The position numbers and the translations under genes were made by a program. From positions 1 to 64,000 of the forward strand of contig JAHDPL010000011.1 of the NCBI GenBank assembly GCA_018434355.1: a stretch of DNA of 64,000 bases, in the 5' to 3' direction. Shown here in pieces: positions 49,065 through 58,488 of the stretch. Under the pieces are notes generated by a model. It saw nothing but the letters and a program-made list of their open reading frames with translations, searched no databases and had not been told where the DNA came from. The DNA comes from Sporomusaceae bacterium. Lineage in GTDB: Bacteria > Bacillota > Negativicutes > UBA1444. Position 1 is the first letter of the stretch, and each line of letters starts with the position of its first letter.

Positions 49065-51773
49065 GTGGAGCAATCTTCAGTCAAAGAAAACGGTAAAGTT
49101 CTCTGGCATGCAATTGATTCGGCTGAGGCGTTGCGCCTGATGGAGTCAGGTAGTGAAGGATTGAGTCAGGAAACTGTCCTGGCCCGACGTGAAAAATTTG
49201 GCTTGAATCGGTTTCCCGAACAAGCACCGCCTGGCCTGTTGCAAATTTTAGTCAACCAATTCATCAATCCATTGATTTACATTCTACTGGCGGCAGCGTT
49301 GGTTTCAGTGCTGATCGGTGAATATGGCGATGCCGGCTTTATCTTTGCCGTGCTCATTTTGAATGCCTGCATCGGTGCGTATCAGGAACTGAAAGCGGAG
49401 CGCAGTTCAGCCGCGCTGAAAAACATGCTGAAGATTTATGCCCGGGTGCGGCGTGCGGGGACTGAGTCGCAGATCACGGCGGAAGAGTTGGTTCCCGGCG
49501 ATATCGTACTGCTGGAGTCAGGGGTGAAAGTGCCGGCCGATATGCGGTTGCTTTCGACGGTTGGTTTACTGGTCGATGAATCGCTGCTAACAGGCGAGTC
49601 GCTGGCGATTGAAAAGAACACTGAGCCGCAAGCGGCAAAAAGTTCGCTTGGCGACAGGCGCAACATGGTCTTTGCCGGTTCGACTGTCACTTCCGGCCGC
49701 GGCACGGGGGTTGTCGTTGATACCGGGCTGCAAACGGAACTGGGCAAAATCGCGACCGCAGTGACGACCTCCGATAGCAGCAAGCCGCCGATTATCATTC
49801 GGATGGAGAAATTCAGCCATCAGATAAGCTTTATTGTACTTGGTGTATGTCTGGTGCTGGGAATATTCGAGGTCATCCAGGGCAAACCGATCCAGGAAGT
49901 TTTTTTGATTATGGTTGCTCTGGCGGTTTCGGCGATTCCTGAAGGGTTGCCGATCGCGATGACGGTCGCCCTGTCGGTGGCCACGCAGCGGATGGCCCGG
50001 CGCAATGTGATCGTGCGAAAATTGACCGCGGTCGAAGGATTGGGTTCCTGCACCTGCATTGCCAGCGACAAGACCGGGACGTTGACGGTAAACAAGCAGA
50101 CGGTGCAACGGCTGTTTTTGTATCCGGATGTCCACTTGCGGGTTTCCGGCGAAGGCTATAACGATCAGGGTGAAGTGTTGAACCTGGACGGCGGCGCGAT
50201 TTCTGAGTCGTTGCAGGATGAGCTGAACGAGCTGGCGCGTACGGGTGTGCTGTGCAATGAAGCGACGCTGAAGCAGGAGCAGGGTGAATGGGTTTCTTCC
50301 GGCGATGCCGTGGATATCGCATTTTTGGCCCTGGGCTACAAGGTCGGAAAAACACCGGCGCGCGCAGTGGAAGGGCTGGAATTGCTGAGTGCGGTGCCGT
50401 TTGAATCGGAGCGCAAATATGCCGCTCAGTTCTTCCGACGTCAAGGTAAGGTTTGGGTGGCGGTGAAGGGCGCGGCGGAAGCCATCGCGCCGATGTGTTC
50501 CTGCGATTGGGACCGAAATCGTGTCTGTGGAGCGTTTGACCCGCAGAAAGTGGAACAGGAAACGCTGCGGCTTTCCGAAGAAGGGTTTCGCGTTTTGGCG
50601 CTGGCGGTTGGTGAAGTGGCGTCAAAAGCCGGCGATGCCTATGACGAAACCGACATTCAAGGGTTGGCGTTCTTGGGCCTGGTCGGGTCGATTGATCCAC
50701 TTCGCCCGGAAGCCAAGCATTCGATCGAGATATGTCACCGGGCCGGAGTTGAGGTCGTCATGATCACAGGCGATCATCCGGCAACGGCTTTCGCAATTGG
50801 CAAAGACTTGGGAATTGCCGATTCGCGCGATCAATTAGCCTCGGGCGCTGATTGGACGCAAATTATGCAGCTGCCCGAACAGGAGCGGTGGCAAAGAGTC
50901 CGTCAATTCAAGGTGTTTGCCCGGGTTGCTCCGCTGCAGAAACTCGAGATTGTCGATGCATTGATGAAGAGCGGTCATTTTGTTGCCGTAACCGGCGATG
51001 GAGCAAACGACGCCCCGGCGCTGCGGCGGGCCAATATCGGCGTCGCCATGGGTTCAGGCACGGATTTGGCCAAAGAAAATGCCGACATTATCGTGATTGA
51101 CGACAACTTCTCTTCGATTGTCGCCGGGGTGGAAGAAGGCCGGTTTGCTTACGCCAATGTTCGAAAGGTCATTTGGTTTCTCATCAGCAACGGCCTCGGC
51201 CTGATTGTATTCTTTACGTTCAATCTGTTCATGGACTGGCCGCTGCCGCTGGTGGCGGTGCAGCTGTTGTGGCTCAACCTGGTGGCCAATGGCATACAGG
51301 ACGTGGGTCTGGCGTTTGAACAAGGCGAATCTGGCGTGATGAACGAAGCGCCGCGTCCGCCGCAGGAAGGAATCTTCAATCGGGCGATGTTGGAGAAGGT
51401 GGTGGTCGGCGCCGCCGCGCAGGCATTGATTTCGATTGTTTTCTGGCATTGGGTGAGCGGCCAGAACTATAGTATTGAAGAGAAACGAAACTTTATGCTG
51501 ATGTTGCTGATCTTTATCGGCAACTTGCAAGTGCTGACCTGCCGGTCGGAACGCCAGTCGATGTTTGCCATGCCGTTCTCCCGCAATCGGTTGCTGATTA
51601 TCGGCATTGTGTTTACCAATGTGTTGCATTATTTTGCCACGCAGAATCCATTTTTGCAGTCGGTTCTCTCGCTGACGCCGCTGAGTCTGGAAAAGTGGAG
51701 TTTGCTGCTGTTGGCGGCGTTGCCGATTGTGGCGGTGATGGAGTTGCAAAAGAAATTTGGGCGGAAAGCTTAG
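49065..51773 (+). CDS. P-type (P2-like) cation-transporting ATPase
   Basis: GTG 49065 follows GGGGAAG. The 902-residue product has the complete P-type layout: N-terminal cation ATPase domain, actuator motif 'LLTGESLAIEKN' (TGES), TM4 'IPEGLPIAM', phosphorylation site D335 in 'SDKTGTLT', nucleotide domain 'KGAAEAI', and hinge 'VTGDGANDAPAL'. It resembles Ca2+-ATPases of the SERCA/PMR1 type, but TM6 reads 'LLWLNLVANGIQDVGLAFE' where Ca2+ pumps have 'NLVTDG'. Loss of that Asp and a shifted Asp suggest another ion, or altered stoichiometry. Confidence 0.88.
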   Translation: MEQSSVKENGKVLWHAIDSAEALRLMESGSEGLSQETVLARREKFGLNRFPEQAPPGLLQILVNQFINPLIYILLAAALVSVLIGEYGDAGFIFAVLILNACIGAYQELKAERSSAALKNMLKIYARVRRAGTESQITAEELVPGDIVLLESGVKVPADMRLLSTVGLLVDESLLTGESLAIEKNTEPQAAKSSLGDRRNMVFAGSTVTSGRGTGVVVDTGLQTELGKIATAVTTSDSSKPPIIIRMEKFSHQISFIVLGVCLVLGIFEVIQGKPIQEVFLIMVALAVSAIPEGLPIAMTVALSVATQRMARRNVIVRKLTAVEGLGSCTCIASDKTGTLTVNKQTVQRLFLYPDVHLRVSGEGYNDQGEVLNLDGGAISESLQDELNELARTGVLCNEATLKQEQGEWVSSGDAVDIAFLALGYKVGKTPARAVEGLELLSAVPFESERKYAAQFFRRQGKVWVAVKGAAEAIAPMCSCDWDRNRVCGAFDPQKVEQETLRLSEEGFRVLALAVGEVASKAGDAYDETDIQGLAFLGLVGSIDPLRPEAKHSIEICHRAGVEVVMITGDHPATAFAIGKDLGIADSRDQLASGADWTQIMQLPEQERWQRVRQFKVFARVAPLQKLEIVDALMKSGHFVAVTGDGANDAPALRRANIGVAMGSGTDLAKENADIIVIDDNFSSIVAGVEEGRFAYANVRKVIWFLISNGLGLIVFFTFNLFMDWPLPLVAVQLLWLNLVANGIQDVGLAFEQGESGVMNEAPRPPQEGIFNRAMLEKVVVGAAAQALISIVFWHWVSGQNYSIEEKRNFMLMLLIFIGNLQVLTCRSERQSMFAMPFSRNRLLIIGIVFTNVLHYFATQNPFLQSVLSLTPLSLEKWSLLLLAALPIVAVMELQKKFGRKA

Positions 51774-51797
51774 CCCTGGAAATCAAGGAGGATGAAG

Positions 51798-52892
51798 ATG
51801 AACAACACCTACTTTGTCGGAATGCCTGTTTCAGCATTGCCGACCCCAGCGCTGGTGGTCGATATTGAAATCATGACCCGCAACATGGAAACCATGACCA
51901 ACTATCTCGCCAAGGTCAATACAAAGCTGCGGCCGCATGCCAAGACCCACAAAACGCCGGCGATCGGTCATTTGCAGATGCGCGCCGGGGCAGTGGGCCT
52001 TTGCTGCGCAACGGTCGGCGAAGCTGAAGTGATGGTTTACGCGGGGATTCCCGAAGTGATGATCGCCAATGAAATCGTCGATCCGGTCTCGCTGCGGCGT
52101 TCGGTGAATCTGGCCCGCCAGGCGCGCGTGCTGATGATCGTCGATGATTGCGAGAACGTGAAGAATCTGGCGGCGGTAGCTCGCCAATACGGCGTGGTGG
52201 TCGATGTGCTGGCCGACCTGGATGTCGGGCAGGGCCGCTGCGGTTGCCGCAGTCTGGAACAGCTGGAACAAGTGGCGCGGGAAGTAGTGAACCAAAAGGG
52301 CCTAAACTTGCGGGGCGTGTTCGGTTATGAGGGGCATTTGCAGTTTTTGCCGGATCGCGAAGAGCGCAGCCGCAAGGGGCGCGAAGCAACCGGGCTATTG
52401 GTGCGGGCGGCCAAAGAGCTGGCCGGCCTGGGGCTGAACATGGAAATCGTCAGCGGCGCCGGTACCGGCACCTACGACATCGCGGCGGAATTTGCCGAGA
52501 TGACCGAAATCCAGGCAGGCTCCTACATTTTTATGGACGGGACCTATCAGAAGCTGGGGCTGCCGTTTCAGCAGTCATTGACGGTGATGTCCACGGTGGT
52601 GAGTCGTCCGAAGGAGGATTTGGCGGTGTTTGACGTGGGGATCAAAGGGATTTCGCCGGAGCGGTTCCATCCATCCCTGCAGGGCGTAGCAAGCGGTTGT
52701 GCCGATGTTAAGAGTCTGTCGGAAGAGCATGCGGTGGCGAATATCGCCGGCGGGTTTGACCCCAAACCAGGCGAAAGATATCATTTTGTGCCCAGCCATT
52801 GTTGCTCCACCGTCAATCTATATGACAGGATGTTTGCCTGCCGCAACGGGATCGTGGAAGCAGTGTGGCCGATTGCCGCCCGTCGGGCCTGA
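51798..52892 (+). CDS. D-threonine aldolase / D-serine dehydratase-like PLP enzyme
   Basis: ATG 51798 has AAGGAGG 6 bases upstream. The 364-residue fold-type III PLP enzyme has the start 'LPTPALVVDIEIMTRNMETM', the cofactor lysine in 'LRPHAKTHKTPAIGHLQ', and the C-terminal metal site 'FVPSHCCSTVNLYD' (His and Cys ligands). It should act on D-threonine, D-serine or another beta-hydroxy-D-amino acid. It opens a cluster ending in a D-aminoacylase and a permease, so D-amino-acid catabolism is likely. Confidence 0.85.
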   Translation: MNNTYFVGMPVSALPTPALVVDIEIMTRNMETMTNYLAKVNTKLRPHAKTHKTPAIGHLQMRAGAVGLCCATVGEAEVMVYAGIPEVMIANEIVDPVSLRRSVNLARQARVLMIVDDCENVKNLAAVARQYGVVVDVLADLDVGQGRCGCRSLEQLEQVAREVVNQKGLNLRGVFGYEGHLQFLPDREERSRKGREATGLLVRAAKELAGLGLNMEIVSGAGTGTYDIAAEFAEMTEIQAGSYIFMDGTYQKLGLPFQQSLTVMSTVVSRPKEDLAVFDVGIKGISPERFHPSLQGVASGCADVKSLSEEHAVANIAGGFDPKPGERYHFVPSHCCSTVNLYDRMFACRNGIVEAVWPIAARRA

Positions 52893-52893
52893 T

Positions 52894-53661
52894 ATGAGAC
52901 GGGACAACCTTGCGTTGGCAAGGGAGTTGGAAGAACAGGAACGCTTCCAGGAGGCATTGACTGAATATGGCAAGGCGGTGGAAGCAAATCCGCAGGACGC
53001 AGAACCACTGCTGCGCCGCGGCTCTCTGCTTGCCGAACTGGGCCAATATGAAGCCGGTATAGCTGACTTTACGGCAGCATTGGCGATTGATCCTTATGCT
53101 GGAAGTGCTTACAACAACCGGGGGGACTTGCTTGCCAGTCTCGGCAGGCATGAGGAGGCGATTGCTGATTTTTCGCAGGCGCTGTCACTAAACGACGCAG
53201 ATGTCGATTCCTATTACAACCGGGGTTTGTCTTTGGCCGAACTGGGAAAACTGCACGAAGCGCTGGCGGACCTGGACAGGGCGCTGGCGATGGATCCGCT
53301 GCATGGTGGCGCTTACAATAACCGAGGTTTGGTCCATGTTCGAATCGGCGATTATTTTAGTGCTGTCGAGGATTTTAGCAAAGCGATCGAGGTGCGGACG
53401 GGATTTGCCTGCTCCTATGACCATCGCGGCTTGGTGTATGAAAAGTTGGGCGATATTTCCCGGGCCATCGCCGATTACAGCTCGGCGATCGCGATTGCGC
53501 CGCACAATGCCGATGCGCTGTATCATCGCGGCGCCGCTTATTTGACGGTGGGCGAGACGGCGAAGGCGATGGCGGATTTTGAACGACTGGTTCAGGGGAA
53601 CGCCGTCAGGCACCCGTTAGCCGTTCTGGCGCGACAGCGACTGCGGTTGCCGGAACAATAG
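52894..53661 (+). CDS. TPR-repeat protein
   Basis: The start codon lies 2 bp after the previous stop. The 255-residue product is about seven tetratricopeptide repeats with the usual 'A..NRG....LG....AI.D...AL..DP' spacing ('AYNNRGDLLASLGRHEEAIA', 'YYNRGLSLAELGKLHEALAD'). No signal peptide, so cytoplasmic; TPR arrays mediate protein contacts. It seems translationally coupled to the PLP enzyme; partner unknown. Confidence 0.85.
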   Translation: MRRDNLALARELEEQERFQEALTEYGKAVEANPQDAEPLLRRGSLLAELGQYEAGIADFTAALAIDPYAGSAYNNRGDLLASLGRHEEAIADFSQALSLNDADVDSYYNRGLSLAELGKLHEALADLDRALAMDPLHGGAYNNRGLVHVRIGDYFSAVEDFSKAIEVRTGFACSYDHRGLVYEKLGDISRAIADYSSAIAIAPHNADALYHRGAAYLTVGETAKAMADFERLVQGNAVRHPLAVLARQRLRLPEQ

Positions 53662-53699
53662 CCAAGATTGATATTGCATGTTTACAGGGAGGAATCCGG

Positions 53700-54071
53700 G
53701 TGTACGGGCGGGATACAATCTATATCATCGGCATCGCGAAATCGCAGCAGCATAATCCGATTACCCAGCAATACGGCAGATTCCTGCTGGGCTTCGTCGT
53801 GAACAAGGATAGCGGCATCATCGAGTCCTGCGGCAGCACGGTTGTGATGAAAAGCACCTATGACTTCCTCGACGACCTGTTCCGCGGCCTCAACATCGAT
53901 ACAGACGGCGAACGGATCCGTAGCGAACTGGAAAACCGCTATTTCGGCGCCTCGCAAAAAGCGATCATGGTGGCTTTCCGCGACGCGCAGCGTCGGTTCC
54001 GCCTGTTCAAAAAAGGAGTGCGCGGCGATGTGCTGACGCGCCAGGATGAATTAAGCGCAAGTTCAAATTGA
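53700..54071 (+). CDS. DUF3870 domain protein
   Basis: GTG 53700 follows GGGAGG. The 123-residue product matches the DUF3870 pattern: 'TIYIIGIAKSQQHNPITQQY', 'LGFVVNKDSGIIESCGSTVV', 'FLDDLFRGLNI' and 'ENRYFGASQKAIMVAFRDAQ'. Function unknown. Its place between a D-amino-acid lyase-like gene and a D-aminoacylase suggests a role in the same pathway, perhaps regulatory or binding. Confidence 0.7.
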   Translation: MYGRDTIYIIGIAKSQQHNPITQQYGRFLLGFVVNKDSGIIESCGSTVVMKSTYDFLDDLFRGLNIDTDGERIRSELENRYFGASQKAIMVAFRDAQRRFRLFKKGVRGDVLTRQDELSASSN

Positions 54072-54201
54072 CAAGTGTGCGTTCGGATGCTACAATTCAT
54101 TACATAAATTCATATTGAGCTGCTTTGTTTGCATAGCGCAGATAAAATCCGGCAACATGAACATCCTGCCAGCTAAGGATGCTTCTGTTTGCCGGTTTTT
54201 T
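54068..54201 (+). promoter_or_regulatory. Promoter and leader with terminator hairpin (candidate attenuator) before the D-aminoacylase gene
   Basis: TTGACA (54068-54073), 17 bp, TACAAT (54091-54096). The leader contains a two-step hairpin: outer AATCCGGCAA with TTGCCGG, inner CATCCT with AGGATG, followed by seven T at 54196-54202, only about 30 bp before the start codon. An earlier GTTTGC in the leader could compete for pairing. This arrangement suits transcription attenuation, but no known riboswitch class is recognised. Confidence 0.5.
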
Positions 54202-54231
54202 TATCAACAATAGTATGAAGGAGGGAGTCTT

Positions 54232-55824
54232 ATGGGCAGTATTGTTTTGCGTGGCGGAACGATTATTGATGGTTCTGGAAGTCCCGGCTATCGCGGCGAT
54301 GTATTGCTGGTCGGCGACCAGATCCGGGCGGTGGGCGAAGTGGAACGCGGGATCGCCGGCCGGGAAATCGATGTCGGGGGCCTGGTTGTCGCGCCGGGTT
54401 TTATCGATCTGCACACGCACACCGATCGCAAAATCTTTGACAATCCGCTGGGCGACAGCAAAGTGATGCAAGGTGTTACAACCGACGTGACCTCTAACTG
54501 CGGAATCGGCCCGTTTCCCGCCTGCACCGCGCGTTTTGCCGAACTGGAATCGTATCTGGGGACACTGAGCGGTTCGTTGCCGGATAGCGGCATATGCTGG
54601 ACCGATTTCAACGGTTTTGCGTCAGAAGTGGAAAAAGTGAATCCCGGCATCAACCTGGCGATGCTGGCAGCCCAAGGCTCTCTGCGCATTGCTGCCGTGG
54701 GCTGGGACGACCGCCCGCCGACGCAGGCCGAACTGGTCGAGATGCAGCAATTGCTGGATGCTTCGCTGTGCCAGGGGGCCTGGGGGATGTCCAGCGGCTT
54801 GGTGTATCCGCCCGGCAGCTTTGCCAAAGCCGATGAACTGACGGCGCTGGCCAAGGTGCTGGCAAGACATCAGACGCTTTATGCCAGCCACATTCGCGGT
54901 GAAAGCGGAACGCTGATGGAGTCGGTCGAAGAAGCAATCGAGCTGGGGCGACAGAGCGGCGCCCGCGTCCAGATTTCCCACCTGAAGGCGATCGGCAAGC
55001 CGTATTGGGGTCAGGGGCTGGCTGCGCTCGGTCGCATCGAAGCTGCCAGGGCGTCTGGCGTGGATGTTTGGGCCGATCAGTACCCTTATGAAGCGACCGC
55101 CACCTCCTTGGCGGCGCTGGTTCCCGGCTGGGCCCAGGATGGCGGAATCGCTGCGCTTTTGGCGCGATTGGCGGACCCGGCTTTGCGTGAAACCCTGCTC
55201 ACAGCCATCGCCAAGGAGATGACGATTCGCGGCGGACCGGACCGAGTGAAGATTTCGGTGCTAAAAACCGCTGAAAATCAGCTGTGGGTCGGCAAAACGA
55301 TTCAAGATGTCGCCGCCGCCCGGAATGTTGCGGCGGAAGAAGCCGTGCGGCAGCTCTTGATCGAGGAAAGCGCCAAAGTCAATGCCGTCTATTTTTCGCT
55401 GGGCGAGGTCGACTTAAACGGCATCATGCAAAGCTCGATCGTAGCTGTGGGCAGCGACGGACAGGCGATGAATCCAGAGCGGGACCGGGCGGAAAACGTG
55501 CATCCGCGCTCTTACGGAACGTTCCCCCGGGTGCTGGGGCGGTTTGTGCGTGAAAAGCGACTGCTTTCGCTGGAACTGGCCGTGTACAAGATGAGCGGTT
55601 TGCCGGCGGCTATCCTGCGGCTAGCGGACCGGGGACTGGTCAAAGCCGGTTTCAAAGCCGATCTGGCGATCTTTGACCCGGCGAGTGTCAGCGATCGGGC
55701 CGATTTTGCCAATCCGCACCAATATCCTGAGGGAATTCCCTATGTGTTCGTTAACGGGACGCTGGCGGTAAAGGATTCTCAACTGACTGGCGAAGGCAAA
55801 GGCGAAGTCCTGAGAAAAAAATAA
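54232..55824 (+). CDS. N-acyl-D-amino-acid deacylase (D-aminoacylase)
   Basis: ATG 54232 has AAGGAGGGAG upstream. The 530-residue product is an amidohydrolase with metal motif 'PGFIDLHTHTDRKIF' (HxH), 'GVTTDVTSNCGIGPFP' (metal-bridging Cys), 'SHIRGESGTLMESVEEAIEL', 'QISHLKAIGKPYWG', 'DQYPYEATATSLAALVP' and 'AVGSDGQAMN' (catalytic Asp). It removes acyl groups from N-acyl-D-amino acids, giving free D-amino acids for the PLP enzyme at 51798. The permease follows after 15 bp. Confidence 0.9.
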   Translation: MGSIVLRGGTIIDGSGSPGYRGDVLLVGDQIRAVGEVERGIAGREIDVGGLVVAPGFIDLHTHTDRKIFDNPLGDSKVMQGVTTDVTSNCGIGPFPACTARFAELESYLGTLSGSLPDSGICWTDFNGFASEVEKVNPGINLAMLAAQGSLRIAAVGWDDRPPTQAELVEMQQLLDASLCQGAWGMSSGLVYPPGSFAKADELTALAKVLARHQTLYASHIRGESGTLMESVEEAIELGRQSGARVQISHLKAIGKPYWGQGLAALGRIEAARASGVDVWADQYPYEATATSLAALVPGWAQDGGIAALLARLADPALRETLLTAIAKEMTIRGGPDRVKISVLKTAENQLWVGKTIQDVAAARNVAAEEAVRQLLIEESAKVNAVYFSLGEVDLNGIMQSSIVAVGSDGQAMNPERDRAENVHPRSYGTFPRVLGRFVREKRLLSLELAVYKMSGLPAAILRLADRGLVKAGFKADLAIFDPASVSDRADFANPHQYPEGIPYVFVNGTLAVKDSQLTGEGKGEVLRKK

Positions 55825-55839
55825 CAGGAGGCAGGAAAA

Positions 55840-57153
55840 ATGGCTGATGCGGGATTCAATATCTGGTGGGGACTGGTCGGACTCCTTCCGTTGTTGCTCT
55901 ATATCGTGCTGGTGCTGCGGGAGATGGATCCGCTGCCGGCCACCATCATCTGTGTGGTGCTGGGGGCGATCATCAATGCAAAGAGCCTGGTTGCCGTCGG
56001 GACTGACCTGTCAAAAGCGATGGGGTCGTTCCTTGGTCTGGTTGGCCTGATCATCATGCTCGGGCGGGGGCTCGGCGAAGTCTTGTCAGAAACGAAAGTG
56101 GCGCATACTCTGGTCTATAAAATCATTTACGGGATTGGCGTCAATACACAGAAGAAGGCGCTATTGGGCATCATGATGGCTACAATGGTGATTGTCGGTT
56201 TATTGGGAACCATGGCCGGCGGGGTAGCAATCATCGCGCCGATCGTCAATCCGATCGCCGCCACGGTCGGCCTGACTCCGGCTGCGGTTGCCGTGCTATA
56301 CCAGTCCGTAGGGGAAGAGGCGCTCACCCTGGGGCCATTTACGCCGCCGGTGGTGACGCTGATCGGTCTGACAAAACTTGATTATGGAACAATGCTGATG
56401 ACGGCCGCTTTGCCGATCGCGTTTGTCACGCTGCTGGTCACCTGGTTTATGGTGCAGCGGATCCAGCGCAGTACGGCGGAGAAGATGCCGGCAGGGGTGG
56501 CTGTGAACAAGGAGATCGAGGCATTTCAGCCGACGACGCACAGTCGGAGGGCGACTACCACCTTTATCGTCATGTTTACGGCCTTGATCGCCTACGGAAT
56601 CTACGTCAAAGCCGCCACTCCCTTTGTCATTACCGTTATGCTTGGACTCTCCTTCGTTGTGGGCATGGTGGGCGGCATGAAGTTCGAGAATGTCTGCAAA
56701 TCGATCGTCAAGGGAATGGCCGGCAATGTCGGACTGTACCTGCTGTTCATTTTACTGGAGCTGTTCATTAATTATGTGGAACATGCCGGAGGATTTAAAG
56801 CGCTCACCTATATGCTGATGCCGCTGATCAATATCGGCGGCAAGGTCGCCGTGGTAATCGCCGGCGGAGCGATCGGCGCTTTCGGTATATCCGGCGCCGT
56901 GGTGGCCGAATTGGTGACGCTGAACAAGATGTTTGCCTCGCTGCTCAAAGAGTACAATGTCTCAATGATCGCCTGGGCGGTGGCGCTGATCGTGGCGACC
57001 CGGGTGACCAATTTCATCATTCCTGGCAGTAACATGGTGGCGATGATGGGCTTCGCCCAATCGAACAATCTGAAAGCGATGATGCGCAACGGCTATGTGG
57101 TGGCGTTGGCCCAGACCGCCCTGCTGGTGATCTACGCATTTGCCTTCCGATAG
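55840..57153 (+). CDS. Ion-transporter-superfamily permease (GntP/DcuC-like)
   Basis: ATG 55840 has AGGAGG upstream. The 437-residue product has about 11-12 membrane segments and two glycine-rich re-entrant-like regions ('GLLGTMAGGVAIIAPIVNPI', 'EEALTLGPFTPPVVTLIGL'), as in the IT superfamily of carboxylate permeases. As the downstream partner of the D-aminoacylase it probably imports N-acyl-D-amino acids or the free amino acids. Substrate is inferred from context only. Confidence 0.75.
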   Translation: MADAGFNIWWGLVGLLPLLLYIVLVLREMDPLPATIICVVLGAIINAKSLVAVGTDLSKAMGSFLGLVGLIIMLGRGLGEVLSETKVAHTLVYKIIYGIGVNTQKKALLGIMMATMVIVGLLGTMAGGVAIIAPIVNPIAATVGLTPAAVAVLYQSVGEEALTLGPFTPPVVTLIGLTKLDYGTMLMTAALPIAFVTLLVTWFMVQRIQRSTAEKMPAGVAVNKEIEAFQPTTHSRRATTTFIVMFTALIAYGIYVKAATPFVITVMLGLSFVVGMVGGMKFENVCKSIVKGMAGNVGLYLLFILLELFINYVEHAGGFKALTYMLMPLINIGGKVAVVIAGGAIGAFGISGAVVAELVTLNKMFASLLKEYNVSMIAWAVALIVATRVTNFIIPGSNMVAMMGFAQSNNLKAMMRNGYVVALAQTALLVIYAFAFR

Positions 57154-57169
57154 GAGCTGCGCATTTCAG

Positions 57170-57200
57170 GGCATTCGGAGTTTCTCCGGATGCCTTTTTT
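57170..57200 (+). terminator. Terminator of the D-amino-acid cluster
   Basis: GGCATTCGGAG pairs with CTCCGGATGCC, followed by TTTTTTT. Confidence 0.9.
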
Positions 57201-57278
57201 TGCTGCCTGGGTTACAATAAAGATAAAAAGACGACCAGGCGCGAAACCCGAAGGGGCATAATGGGGAGGAAGTTCTGA

Positions 57279-58421
57279 ATGAGTAAGAAGAAGCGGCTGA
57301 TTTTGTTGATCAGCCTGGTCTTGTTGGCGGGTCTGCTTGCCGCAGCAGTGGCGAGCGCGAAGTCTCCGGTCGCAACCGCGGATATACCTAAGATCAACTA
57401 TGTGAAAGGTCTGATTCTGACGCAGGAAGCGATGGAGGTCGACCCGACCAGGGCCCAGCGGGGACTTGGCGCTACGCTGATCCGGGCGCGGGTGACATCA
57501 GGACCTGACGCCGGGCAGGAAGTGGTGATCATCAACCGCACGATGGAGCGGTCCTTTTACAACATCATGGCCAAGCCGGGCGATCAAGTGATCTTGGCTC
57601 TGATGACCGACCCCTCCGGCAAGACCAGCTACCATATCGCAGACTATGAAAGGGGAAGCGGGCTGGTCTGGCTGGCAGGACTGTTCATCGTTCTGTTGTT
57701 GCTGTTCGGTCGCGGTGTCGGACTAAGGGCAGTCTTTGTCATCGGCACTTCGCTGGTCATCTTATACTATGGGTTTGTTGGTCAGGTATTGGCTGGCGGT
57801 ATCAATGTTCTTTTGCTGACATTTATTGTCGCGTTGCTGATTAGCGCGATCACTCTTTTTTCGGTGAGTGGCAGGGAACCGAAGACCTGGGCGGCGTTCA
57901 TCGGCACGATGGGCGGAGTGGCGGCTGCCGGCGCGTTGGCGGCGGCTGCCGTCAAGTGGATGCATCTCACAGGACTGTCCAGCGAAGAAGCGATGATTCT
58001 CAAGGCGACGGTTCTGAAACATGTCGATTTTCAGGGGATTCTGTTCGCCGGGGTGGTGCTGGGTGCGCTGGGGGCGGTGATGGATGTGGCGATTTCGATC
58101 GCGGCGGCGCAGCAGGAAGTCTGCCGCAACTGTCCGACGCTCAGCCGCAGGGAGCTGTTTAGTTCCGGCATGTCGGTCGGCCGCGATGTGATGGCGACTG
58201 ATGCGAACACCTTGATTCTTGCCTATGCCGGCAGTTCGCTGCCGCTCGTGCTGCTGATCGCTTCGCAGCCGGACTTGTCGATGCTGCGGATATTCAATCT
58301 GGACCTGCTGGTGACCGAATTTGTCCGTGCTCTGGTCGGCAGCATCGGCCTGGTCCTGTCCATCCCGCTGACGGCGGCGGCCGGAGCCTTTCTGTTGTCT
58401 ATACGCAACAGGGGGAAATAA
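57279..58421 (+). CDS. YibE/F family membrane protein
   Basis: The 380-residue product has a signal-anchor ('LILLISLVLLAGLLAAAVAS'), an exported beta domain ('ATLIRARVTSGPDAGQEVVI'), then seven or so membrane segments. The family signature is 'GVVLGALGAVMDVAISIAAA' followed by 'GMSVGRDVMATDANTLILAY'. YibE/F proteins are uncharacterised multi-pass proteins common in Firmicutes. ATG with AGGAAG upstream. Monocistronic. Confidence 0.9.
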   Translation: MSKKKRLILLISLVLLAGLLAAAVASAKSPVATADIPKINYVKGLILTQEAMEVDPTRAQRGLGATLIRARVTSGPDAGQEVVIINRTMERSFYNIMAKPGDQVILALMTDPSGKTSYHIADYERGSGLVWLAGLFIVLLLLFGRGVGLRAVFVIGTSLVILYYGFVGQVLAGGINVLLLTFIVALLISAITLFSVSGREPKTWAAFIGTMGGVAAAGALAAAAVKWMHLTGLSSEEAMILKATVLKHVDFQGILFAGVVLGALGAVMDVAISIAAAQQEVCRNCPTLSRRELFSSGMSVGRDVMATDANTLILAYAGSSLPLVLLIASQPDLSMLRIFNLDLLVTEFVRALVGSIGLVLSIPLTAAAGAFLLSIRNRGK

Positions 58422-58424
58422 AAA

Positions 58425-58459
58425 ATCCCGCCGCTACCTTGGTATGGATGCGGCGGGAT
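58425..58459. terminator. Bidirectional terminator between converging genes
   Basis: ATCCCGCCGC pairs with GCGGCGGGAT; a T-run on the minus strand serves the kdu operon as well. Confidence 0.8.
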
Positions 58460-58488
58460 CTCTTATTAAGGCCAAAAATAAAACGGAT

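Noticed and set aside
54103-54231. A known riboswitch class in the D-aminoacylase leader
   Set aside because: No conserved core of a class I know could be matched; kept only as a possible attenuator.
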